Shown: positions 6,930-13,488 of the stretch, one piece after another
How positions within the stretch are numbered: position 1 is the stretch's first letter
Layout: every line of letters starts with the position of its first letter
NCBI GenBank assembly: GCA_021851465.1
Contig: JAJZDL010000007.1
Span: forward strand, 1-27,769
Origin: Acidobacteriota bacterium
GTDB lineage: Bacteria > Acidobacteriota > Terriglobia > Terriglobales > Acidobacteriaceae
Length of the DNA: 27,769 bases
Direction: 5' to 3'
Translations under genes and position numbers: made by a program
Notes under the pieces: model-generated
The model's database searches: none
The model's input: only the letters and a program-made list of their open reading frames with translations
What the model was told of the DNA's origin: nothing

Positions 6930-7424
6930 CTACGCCTTGTCGTAGACCGATTTTGAGTCGAACTCCCCTTGGTCGAAGACAATGTGGGTCGCCTTGGTGA
7001 GCGTTTTTCCGTCGTCGGAGAGGGTAAACGTCGAGGTCAACGTCCCGTTCGAGTCCTGAAAACTGGTCGTCTGCGTGACCACCAGGGAACTGCCCTGCCA
7101 CTCCGCCTTGGAGCTAAGGATCTTGAAGGGCGAATCCGCCGGGGCCTGGTTTGGAGTGTCGGTGCCGTCGAGCTTCACGGTATATGTGGTGTTGCGGTCT
7201 CCCCTCTCACTCACGGCGGCTACCGCAACCGTGAGTGTGTCCGCGGCCTGCGCGATCGTGTCCGTCTCGCTGGTTGGCGACATCTGGCCGAGGTCGCTCT
7301 TTGCGAGGTTCAGCTTCCAGGTCCCCGAAAAGTTCGGCTTTGCCGGGGCCGCAGTCGAAACCTGCGCAACGACGACGGCCGTCAGTGCCGCAAATAACAT
7401 CGCCATACCTAGTCGTGTCTTCAT
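6930..7424 (-). CDS. Small secreted protein with an 'FSGTWKLN' motif
   Basis: 164 aa with a signal peptide (MKTRLGMAMLFAALTAVVVAQVSTAA) and then NFSGTWKLNLAKSDLG, a start common to many secreted acidobacterial proteins of lipocalin-like beta-barrel appearance. The remainder is beta-rich with no cysteines or catalytic motif. A GGGAG-type ribosome-binding site precedes the ATG. It sits 86 bp upstream of the GH105 gene on the same strand and may be cotranscribed. The transposon was inserted 84 bp upstream of its start and may have changed its promoter. Function unknown. Confidence 0.8.
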   Translation of the reverse strand: MKTRLGMAMLFAALTAVVVAQVSTAAPAKPNFSGTWKLNLAKSDLGQMSPTSETDTIAQAADTLTVAVAAVSERGDRNTTYTVKLDGTDTPNQAPADSPFKILSSKAEWQGSSLVVTQTTSFQDSNGTLTSTFTLSDDGKTLTKATHIVFDQGEFDSKSVYDKA

Positions 7425-7500
7425 AATGATTCCGCTCCCTTTCCTTAAACCGAACAGCCGATGAATCTACCACGGATGTGCAATGAAAATAAATGACGAT

Positions 7501-7508
7501 GAGCAACG
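7501..7508. repeat. 8-bp target-site duplication, left copy
   Basis: GAGCAACG directly before the left inverted repeat; the identical 8 bases lie directly after the right one at 9854-9861. Confidence 0.9.
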
Positions 7509-7525
7509 GGTAGTGTCCTAATTTG
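7509..7525 (+). repeat. Left terminal inverted repeat of the transposon
   Basis: GGTAGTGTCCTAATTTG, the exact reverse complement of 9837-9853. It lies 12 bp beyond the stop codon of the RHH gene. Confidence 0.92.
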
Positions 7526-7537
7526 AAATCCACAGGT

Positions 7538-7726
7538 TTATGCTCCGATCGTGGCAAGTAGCGTGCTGCGTACCCATTCTGAGATGGTTTGATTCTTGGC
7601 CTTGGCCGCTGCTTCTACTCTCTTAATCTCGTCTGGATTGAGACGCGCTTGAATCTTCCCCGCACGCGCATGATTCTTGGGCAGCATGGGGCGTCCGGGT
7701 TTTCTAGGCTTCGGCTGCTTCGGCAT
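7538..7726 (-). CDS. Transposon passenger: ribbon-helix-helix DNA-binding protein
   Basis: 62 aa. A basic Pro-rich N-terminus (MPKQPKPRKPGRPM) leads to IQARLNPDEIKRVEAAAKAKNQTISEWVRSTLL, the strand-helix-helix pattern of Arc/CopG-type repressors, with ISEWVR in the second helix. The start overlaps the preceding gene by 23 bp, so it is the third gene of a coupled operon after the transposase. A role in controlling the operon through the palindrome at 8870-8912 is plausible but inferred. An antitoxin-like origin is possible; the 107-aa neighbour does not resemble a known toxin. Confidence 0.8.
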   Translation of the reverse strand: MPKQPKPRKPGRPMLPKNHARAGKIQARLNPDEIKRVEAAAKAKNQTISEWVRSTLLATIGA

Positions 7727-8027
7727 TGGCTCTGGCCTCCTTCAACTCTTGCATGATGGCTACTCGGACAGCGGTTATTGGCGATACTGCCGGAGGGATA
7801 TGCAGAACAGTAACGCTTCTCTTCGGAGCTTCTGGATCGTCTGTCGCGTGGCTCCAGGCATAGGCTGTATTGGCTTTGGGGTGGCCGTGAAGAGTGAAAA
7901 CCTCTACGATGCCTTCCCATACGGTCTTACCGTCGAACACTTCCTTTACCGGAACGCTTGTCACATGGGTTGACTCCACCCCATGCAACTTGCGGATTAC
8001 GTCTCTCAACTCTTCGATGTGTGTCAT
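7704..8027 (-). CDS. Transposon passenger: uncharacterised 107-aa protein
   Basis: 107 aa, no signal peptide or membrane segment. Features are an N-terminal EELRDVIRKLHG helix, VPVKEVFDGKTVWEGIVEVFTLHGHPKANTAYAWSH, VTVLHIPPAVSPITAVRVAIM and an Ala/Glu-rich C-terminal helix. Its start overlaps the transposase stop as ATGA (8024-8027), and its 3' end overlaps the RHH gene by 23 bp, so the three are translationally coupled. I do not recognise a family. The placement suggests a transposition accessory protein or a toxin-like partner of the RHH protein; neither is shown. Confidence 0.8.
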   Translation of the reverse strand: MTHIEELRDVIRKLHGVESTHVTSVPVKEVFDGKTVWEGIVEVFTLHGHPKANTAYAWSHATDDPEAPKRSVTVLHIPPAVSPITAVRVAIMQELKEARANAEAAEA

Positions 8028-8848
8028 GCTGCGGCCTCTAGCAAATCCCCCACGCTCCAGAATGAGCCTGTGACGCCAGCGGCCATTGCCGGGGTGCAGC
8101 GCAGGGTATTGTGCCGCTTCACGAAGTTGTAGTAGGCGAAGTGAAGGCCAACCGCAGCCTCGAAATTCTCGCGCTTCTTGCTGAAAGCCAGCGTCAACCG
8201 TGTAAGCCTGCGCATATGAAGGCGGGTAGTAGCGTTCAGCCGTTCGATGTAGCTGGTGGAGATCAGGTCAAAATCGGGACGACCGTAGACCGCCTTCTTT
8301 TCGGCGGAGACGAATTCCGGTTGGCTATACCGACGATGGTCCCCCACCGTGGTCGGGCCATAGGTCTTGATGATCTGGCCGTAATCGGCATCCCCACCAA
8401 ATGACTTCTCAATCGCTTGCTCGTAGGCTGCAAGGCCGTCAGTTGAGATTTGAACCCGATTGCTCATCCGTGCAGCCACGTCTTGCAGAAAGGCGTTTGC
8501 CGTGGCCGCATCGCGGTCTCCCACGCGGAAGGCTGGAACCAACTTCGTATCGGCGTCGATAGCGCAGAATGTCCACACGCTGCCAACTTCGGGCGGATCG
8601 TCCACCTTGACGTGCTTCTCTTTCTTGCCGATGAATCCCCAAATTTCATCCATCTCAAGACGTGTACAGGAAAGGCCGCGCATCTTCTCATCCATCAGCG
8701 CCGTGCAGCCCTGTCCGACTTTCACGCCAAGGCGCATGATCGTATCGCGGTGAACGCCCGTCATGCGTTCGATGGAACGGATCGAAGAGCCTTCCGAAAG
8801 GGCCGCAATGATGGTGATTTGCTTATCGGCGTTGAGGATGTTTGCCAT
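8024..8848 (-). CDS. IS1-like DDE transposase
   Basis: 274 aa from the ATG at 8848, which has AGGAG upstream. A longer open frame to 9859 is antisense to the divergent gene and is rejected. An N-terminal helix-turn-helix (about 15-45, EGSSIRSIERMTGVHRDTIMRL) precedes a DDE core: LEMDEIWGF (D67), FCAIDADTKL, ISTDGLAAY (D137) and TSYIERLN (E202), followed by RRLTRLTLAFSKK and RHNTLRCTPAMAAG. This pattern is that of proteins commonly annotated as IS1-family transposases encoded in a single frame. It is intact, so the element could be active. A strong promoter lies just upstream. Confidence 0.92.
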   Translation of the reverse strand: MANILNADKQITIIAALSEGSSIRSIERMTGVHRDTIMRLGVKVGQGCTALMDEKMRGLSCTRLEMDEIWGFIGKKEKHVKVDDPPEVGSVWTFCAIDADTKLVPAFRVGDRDAATANAFLQDVAARMSNRVQISTDGLAAYEQAIEKSFGGDADYGQIIKTYGPTTVGDHRRYSQPEFVSAEKKAVYGRPDFDLISTSYIERLNATTRLHMRRLTRLTLAFSKKRENFEAAVGLHFAYYNFVKRHNTLRCTPAMAAGVTGSFWSVGDLLEAAA

Positions 8849-8867
8849 ACTCACTCCTGATGTATTT

Positions 8868-8896
8868 AATGTACTCCAATAATTATGGCTTGTCAA
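8868..8896 (-). promoter_or_regulatory. Sigma70-type promoter of the transposase operon
   Basis: On the minus strand, TTGACA (8896-8891), a 17-bp spacer and TACATT (8873-8868), about 20 bp before the transposase start. The -35 box is consensus. Confidence 0.75.
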
Positions 8897-8912
8897 GGGT
8901 TTTTGGAGTACA
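8870..8912. promoter_or_regulatory. Palindromic operator over the divergent promoter region
   Basis: TGTACTCCAA (8870-8879) and TTGGAGTACA (8903-8912) are perfect 10-bp inverted arms with a 23-bp centre holding CTTGTCAAG. The left arm overlaps the transposase -10; the centre holds its -35. A dimeric or tetrameric repressor is suggested, with the element's own RHH protein the obvious candidate. Alternatively, the arms are subterminal sites for the transposase. Confidence 0.55.
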
Positions 8913-8923
8913 ATTATGGAATT

Positions 8924-9844
8924 ATGTGGAAACGGCTGGCAATTCTCGCTGTGTTCTTCGCCGTCGCACAAACACTTGTGCCAGTCCCAGGGCAGGCATC
9001 CAACAATCCCACTTATCGCCCCGCACAGGCCAATCAGGGTACCCAGCACACACAGGAACCGCCCGCTCCCCTTTTTACCGTCCCAAATCCGGCCAAAGCC
9101 AATCCACCAAAAGGCACCGCAGATGCCGTACATGGCGAGGACGCAGGGCAACCCGTAACGATCACCAAACTCGTCCCCGTGTCTGTGAAGCGCGATTGGC
9201 TTGACTACGCGACTTGGGTCGGAGGTCTCGCCATTCTGGTAATTGGCATACTCGGCATCTGGTTGGCCAACCGAACTCTTAAAGCTATCGAGAGGCAGGC
9301 CGACCTGACGAAAGAGCAAAGCGATTTGCTGGTCGAAAAGGAACGGGCGAAGTTGCGGGTCGAATTGGACATTTCGGGACTGATAAAGGATGAATATGGG
9401 ACTTTTAACATTCGTGGATGGCTTTCGATCTACGGTAACTCCGAAGCGTTCATCCGTCACAGCGAAATCTATGCCAGCATCGGACCGGGCGGTATTTTCA
9501 ACCCCCTCCCGGAGTGGACTTGGAGGATTCATGGCGTCCCGGAGGTGATTCGGTCTAATGCGGAACCTATCGAATTCCAAGTCGGGGTCATGTCTCAAGA
9601 CGGACCCGCAGAGGAAGCGGAGATGGTCCCTGTTTACACAAAGGAGACTGAGATTCACTGCATGGCTAAAATCGAGTTTTCCGATGCCTATGGCAGAGCT
9701 TGGGTTTTGAGGGTTCGGCGTCGTTTCGTGTTTGCTTGGCACCAAGGCACGGACGGCTATCTGGGAGGAACATGGGAGGAGAGTGGCCCCAAAGACGACA
9801 ACGGGGAATATCGCATAGAAGAGCAGCCCCAAAAAGCAAATTAG
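8924..9844 (+). CDS. Transposon passenger: signal/membrane protein of unknown function
   Basis: 306 aa from ATG 8924, which gives a proper signal sequence (MWKRLAILAVFFAVAQTLVPVPGQA). ATG 8885 would add 13 residues and lies inside the operator. A Pro/Gln-rich stretch (about 28-75) is followed by one membrane span (about 97-115, VGGLAILVIGILGIWLA), a coiled-coil-like helix (118-145, LKAIERQADLTKEQSDLLVEKERAKL) and a beta-rich C-terminal domain to residue 306. The stop codon TAG (9842-9844) lies within the right inverted repeat, so the gene is moulded to the element. No catalytic motif is seen. Acting on the host envelope or stabilising the element are only guesses. Confidence 0.8.
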   Translation: MWKRLAILAVFFAVAQTLVPVPGQASNNPTYRPAQANQGTQHTQEPPAPLFTVPNPAKANPPKGTADAVHGEDAGQPVTITKLVPVSVKRDWLDYATWVGGLAILVIGILGIWLANRTLKAIERQADLTKEQSDLLVEKERAKLRVELDISGLIKDEYGTFNIRGWLSIYGNSEAFIRHSEIYASIGPGGIFNPLPEWTWRIHGVPEVIRSNAEPIEFQVGVMSQDGPAEEAEMVPVYTKETEIHCMAKIEFSDAYGRAWVLRVRRRFVFAWHQGTDGYLGGTWEESGPKDDNGEYRIEEQPQKAN

Positions 9845-9853
9845 GACACTACC
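9837..9853 (-). repeat. Right terminal inverted repeat of the transposon
   Basis: CAAATTAGGACACTACC, the exact reverse complement of 7509-7525. It supplies the last codon bases and the stop of the membrane-protein gene. Confidence 0.92.
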
Positions 9854-9861
9854 GAGCAACG
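9854..9861. repeat. 8-bp target-site duplication, right copy
   Basis: GAGCAACG, identical to 7501-7508. The pre-insertion locus would have read ...GAT GAGCAACG AGCGAGCGG.... Confidence 0.9.
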
Positions 9862-9983
9862 AGCGAGCGGTTCACCGTTCGCGTTGCAAGGGACGAATGA
9901 AGACACTCAATGCGAGCCGCGGCCAGCAGTCGGATGGCCGCAGTGCAACCCATTGCAGGCGAGTACAGCCCGGCCCGCACGGC

Positions 9984-10460
9984 CTATTTGCTGGAGAACG
10001 AGCGCACCAGGGCCACAAGGTTCCAGATCTCTTCCGGCTTGGCGCGGTCGCCCTCGGAGGGCATCTTGCCCTTGCCATTCCGGATCAGTTTGAAGATATC
10101 TGCGTCCGACTTGCCTTGCAGCGTCGCCGGATCGCGCAGGTCCTTCATGTCCAGTTTCATGCTGGCAACGACATCGCCTTTGCCGTCGCCATTGGCGCCA
10201 TGGCACATCGCGCAGTCCATCTTGTATACATCCTTGGCGTGTGCCTGTGAATCGGCGGTGGGCGTTATTGGGTTGGTTGCGGGAATGGGAGCGCCGGGAG
10301 CTGCCGCCTGGCCGGGGGCTTCTGCCTGGTCGGGTGGCGCAGCTTGAGCGGAAAGCGCTATCTGTGCGGAGAGCGCTGCTTGTACGGAAGGTGCGGCAAC
10401 TCCCTGTGGCAGCAGAGCAAGGCATAGCAGCGGGGGAACGGCATACAAGAGTTTCAGCAT
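9984..10460 (-). CDS. Secreted class I cytochrome c
   Basis: 158 aa from the ATG at 10460, chosen because GGAGG sits six bases upstream and it gives a clean signal peptide (MLKLLYAVPPLLCLALLPQGVAA); the frame runs on to 10535 without such support. An Ala/Pro/Gln-rich low-complexity linker (about 25-65, with a repeated ALSAQ) precedes a single haem domain: CAMCH (83-87) and the likely axial Met in GKMPSEG (Met133). This is a small periplasmic electron carrier or a soluble domain of a redox system. No oxidase partner is adjacent, although heme A synthase is encoded 4.7 kb to the right. The transposon lies 130 bp past its 3' end. Confidence 0.88.
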   Translation of the reverse strand: MLKLLYAVPPLLCLALLPQGVAAPSVQAALSAQIALSAQAAPPDQAEAPGQAAAPGAPIPATNPITPTADSQAHAKDVYKMDCAMCHGANGDGKGDVVASMKLDMKDLRDPATLQGKSDADIFKLIRNGKGKMPSEGDRAKPEEIWNLVALVRSFSSK

Positions 10461-10668
10461 TACATGCCTCCAGTTGTGACGAGCGAATGGTATACCTCCA
10501 CGGACAGCAATAGGAAGCCTATCTGCCGGACACATAGAGCAGTTTCATCCCAGAATGGGATTCATGCCGTGTCGTGAGTCACGCGCCATGCATCACGGCG
10601 CTCAGCGTCGTGTCTGTCGGCCCTTCCCAAAGCAGTCGGGCTCGGCGGCCCGCGTGCATCGGGTTATA
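10461..10668. other. Intergenic gap upstream of the cytochrome c gene
   Basis: About 210 bp with the cytochrome c ribosome-binding site at its left edge. There are short GC-rich inverted stretches around 10570-10615 but no gene or clear promoter I can support. Confidence 0.4.
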
Positions 10669-10750
10669 GTGTCCTGAGTCTGAAGTTTGTTTAAGAACAG
10701 GTCGGGCCTTTGGCCCTTGGTTTTGTGTGGTGAACCAAGGCTCAAGACAC
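10669..10750. mobile_element. MITE-like element with terminal inverted repeats, short copy
   Basis: An 82-bp element from GTGTCCTGAGTC to GGCTCAAGACAC (10 of 12 complementary), flanked on both sides by TA (10667-10668, 10751-10752). It holds GGGCCTTTGGCCCTTGG inside. It shares both ends and the core with 2953-3108. TA flanks suggest mobilisation by a TA-targeting transposase elsewhere in the genome. It forms the 3' boundary of the pectinesterase-like gene. Confidence 0.6.
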
Positions 10751-13305
10751 TAGCGTTTTGCCTCTCCGGGGTAGGATATCTCCAACTGGCTGTATACGTT
10801 GCTGTTCCCCACCGGGACGGTTCCCGACCAGTAGACACCAGCCCCGCCAAATTTGTTTGGCGCGATGGTTGCTTCCAGCGACAGCGTTTCCTTGTCCACT
10901 GTGTTGGAGCCTTTGACGGTGAGCTTCGATCCGACCACTGAAAGAGCGATCGTCGTGTTCGGTTTGAAGACCCCGGTCAGCTCCTGTTGGGCGTCCACCG
11001 GCGTGCCGACTCCGTTGTCGATCTTGTAGATCTGGAACATGCACTTCTCGGCTGATTGAATGGTTCGCCAGAAGCGCAGCGAGTAGCCGGTTTGGGTGAG
11101 CGGGTCGTACTTGATGAAGATGTCGGCCCGCTCCACGCGGGGGATGTCTTCGGGCGACCCGGCGATGCCAAAGCCCTGGCCGGCGGTCTTCTCCGGCGAC
11201 ATGACCACCTTGACCTGCATATCTCCGGTGGGCTTGTCGTTCTGGTAGAGGAGCGCAGCGTATGGATTGGGAACGCGAACACCGTTCACGACAACAGGCT
11301 GCTCCGGCAGTGGGTCGGGCGTGCCGAAGCCTGCGCGCGGCAGCGCTCCGGCAAGCCCGCCGACGCGCAGGCCGTAGCCGTTGACAAAGTTGTCGCCTGC
11401 AACCGCAGTCCAGGCGCCGACGACCGTCCATTCCCCGTTCTCGATGGTGGGGTTCGGCGTCTCCACAAAGTTGCGGAAGTTGGGATTGACGTTGGGCGAG
11501 GGAAGCTCCGCGGCGGCGATGGGTTTGCGTGCAACCGCAAAGACCTCCGGCCCTGGGTCGCTGATGTTGTGCTTCGGCTGGATGCCGACGCGAAGATACT
11601 TTCCCACGTCGCCCGGCGTGAGCGTGTAGCTGCGCAGTGGCAGATCGCCGCGGCCCACCGCGACCTTGCGCGGGTTGGCGCATTGCGCATCGGCGCACTG
11701 GTACCAAGCAATGAGCGACTGGTCTTCCCTGCCTCCCAAATCGAGGGAATAGTTGACAGCGACCCTTCCATTGGCAGGGACGCCGACGACCGGGGCCTTA
11801 GTGAACTTCGGTGGATCGATGAACGCCGGTTCCACATTGACGTACACCATCGCATAGAAGCCGTTCTCCGCCGCGATTTTGACCGGAACGTACTGGGCGC
11901 GGCCGGTCTTGTTGTTCCCTGTGATGGCAACTGTGCTGCCGGTCGTTGAGCTGAGGGCGACCAGGTGGGAGGGCGTAGACCAGGTGAGCTGCGTGTCCCG
12001 CGCGCGCGCCGGCAATGCCGTTGCGGCGATGGTGGCGCCAGCGGCCCCAGTGCGGATGGTGGGCGAGACGGCGCGGCTGACGAATGGGCCTGCACTGGCC
12101 CCGCCTCCGGCCGGCGGAGGCCCGCTGACGGCCATGCGAAAGACTTCGCTGCCCTCCTTCTCATACTTTGCGCGAGCGTTGGCCGGGTCCCAGTCGTCGA
12201 CGGGGCCGTTGGGGAGAGCGGCGCGCAGCAGGTTCCAGGGGTTGAATGCCTTCGCTTCTTCGTCGGTCAGCCGGCGCGAGAGCGTGTATGTCGGCGGGCC
12301 CTTGATCTTGTCCCGGATGCGCATCGGCCTTCCACTCGCGTCCTTGACGCGGTACGTCAGCGAGAAGAGGTTCTGGTGCAGCGGCAGGACGTCCCAGGCC
12401 ATCCATGTCACCGGCGACTGAGGCGCATCGTTCGGCATGGTGCAGCCGATCAGCGTGTCGGGATTGCCGAAGCCCTTGTAGAACGCGAGGCCGCGCGTGG
12501 CCTTGAAGACGGTGTCGATGAAGGTGAGGCCGGAGGCGGACATGACGCCCCTGCCGGTTGGGAAGTAGATCTCGGAGTCGTTGACGACGCCCACCGTTCC
12601 ACCGCCGAGGAAGTCGTCGGTCCCCTCGATAAACACGTTGGTGAAATAGGAGCGCGTGGTGCGGATGAACGTTGTGTCCAGCCGACCAAGAAAGGCAACG
12701 TGGGAGTAGACGTGCTTGTCGCCGGCCATCTGGATGGCCACGGCCTGGGTGATGACGGGGGAGCGCATTTTGAGGTTTTTGGAGGGGTCGCCGGGATATT
12801 CGTAGTCCAGGTTGCAGTAGTTGACCACGGTGAGGTTGGTCATGGTGAAGCCGGTGGCATCGACGTCCAGGATGTAACCGTCGTTGGCTGCGCCCTCCTT
12901 GGCACCGCGATTGTCGGCGAGGACGACCTTGCGGCGGTCGTCGGTGAGGCCGAGGATGGTGATGTAGTCTTTGGCGATCTGCAGGCTGTAGGGCGCGGAT
13001 TCGCCGACGTGCATGAGGTAGACATCGGGCTTGATTCCGATGACGGTCGGCCTGTCGGGCGTGCCCGCCGGGGCCGCGGCATAGGCTGCCTGCAGCGTTT
13101 TGAACTTCCTGCCGGCCGGGTCGTCCTGGGAGAGGCTGCTATCGACGAGATAGTCGTAGGCGTAGTGGGTGGTGTCGAAGTTGACGCCGGTGTAGCCGTT
13201 GAAGGGAGCGCCGTCGCGCAGATTGTCCTGCGCGGATGCGGGCGAAGCGAAGGCCGTGACGGCGGCCATCACAACTAGAGCAAATTTCAATCTTCGGAGG
13301 CGCAT
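10750..13305 (-). CDS. Large secreted pectinesterase-like (CE8) protein with C-terminal accessory domains
   Basis: 851 aa from the ATG at 13305, with AGGAAAGG upstream and signal peptide MRLRRLKFALVVMAAVTAFASPASA; the open frame to 13344 lacks this support. Residues about 60-400 form a right-handed beta-helix with pectinesterase marks: FKTLQAAYAAAP, QAVAIQMAGDKHVYSHVAFLGRLDT (D210, matching the QDT Asp) and EGTDDFLGG (D231, matching GTVDF). The usual LGRPW Arg motif is not obvious, so activity is uncertain. Residues about 430-620 look like Ig-type modules, and about 630-851 like a laminin-G/concanavalin-type sugar-binding domain. With the GH105-like enzyme it suggests pectin breakdown. The stop codon abuts a MITE-like element. 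Confidence 0.85.
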   Translation of the reverse strand: MRLRRLKFALVVMAAVTAFASPASAQDNLRDGAPFNGYTGVNFDTTHYAYDYLVDSSLSQDDPAGRKFKTLQAAYAAAPAGTPDRPTVIGIKPDVYLMHVGESAPYSLQIAKDYITILGLTDDRRKVVLADNRGAKEGAANDGYILDVDATGFTMTNLTVVNYCNLDYEYPGDPSKNLKMRSPVITQAVAIQMAGDKHVYSHVAFLGRLDTTFIRTTRSYFTNVFIEGTDDFLGGGTVGVVNDSEIYFPTGRGVMSASGLTFIDTVFKATRGLAFYKGFGNPDTLIGCTMPNDAPQSPVTWMAWDVLPLHQNLFSLTYRVKDASGRPMRIRDKIKGPPTYTLSRRLTDEEAKAFNPWNLLRAALPNGPVDDWDPANARAKYEKEGSEVFRMAVSGPPPAGGGASAGPFVSRAVSPTIRTGAAGATIAATALPARARDTQLTWSTPSHLVALSSTTGSTVAITGNNKTGRAQYVPVKIAAENGFYAMVYVNVEPAFIDPPKFTKAPVVGVPANGRVAVNYSLDLGGREDQSLIAWYQCADAQCANPRKVAVGRGDLPLRSYTLTPGDVGKYLRVGIQPKHNISDPGPEVFAVARKPIAAAELPSPNVNPNFRNFVETPNPTIENGEWTVVGAWTAVAGDNFVNGYGLRVGGLAGALPRAGFGTPDPLPEQPVVVNGVRVPNPYAALLYQNDKPTGDMQVKVVMSPEKTAGQGFGIAGSPEDIPRVERADIFIKYDPLTQTGYSLRFWRTIQSAEKCMFQIYKIDNGVGTPVDAQQELTGVFKPNTTIALSVVGSKLTVKGSNTVDKETLSLEATIAPNKFGGAGVYWSGTVPVGNSNVYSQLEISYPGEAKR

Positions 13306-13488
13306 CCTGGTGGCCTTTCCTTGTGCACCTGGGCAGCTTGCCACAGACGAAGCAGACCTGTGCCTCCTCCAAGCGGGGAAGGGGGCTGGCCGGTTCGCAG
13401 CAAAGTTAGGACGGCAATCGATGGCTTGTCAACACTCCGCGTGGCTGTCTCCTTCAACAGAAGCGCCGCACTCTGGTAGCCTGTGAGC

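Larger units (their letters stand above)
7509..9853. mobile_element. Complete IS1-like transposon with three passenger genes
   Basis: A 2345-bp unit bounded by perfect 17-bp inverted repeats GGTAGTGTCCTAATTTG (7509-7525 and 9837-9853) and an exact 8-bp direct repeat GAGCAACG. It carries a transposase (8024-8848), two overlapping downstream genes (7704-8027, 7538-7726) and a divergent membrane-protein gene ending inside the right repeat. An 8-bp duplication fits IS1/IS1595-type elements, but IS1 members are usually about 0.7-1.1 kb, so this is a passenger-bearing form. Perfect ends, intact duplication and intact frames argue for a recent insertion. Base composition is visibly lower in GC than the flanks. 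Confidence 0.9.

Noticed and set aside
8849..9859. N-terminal extension of the transposase frame to 611 aa
   Set aside because: The extension is antisense to the divergent membrane-protein gene. A strong AGGAG and promoter precede the ATG at 8848, and the transposase family length fits 274 aa.
11965..13278. 437-aa plus-strand frame opposite the pectinesterase-like gene
   Set aside because: Val/Gly/Asp-biased translation typical of an antisense shadow, and no ribosome-binding site logic.
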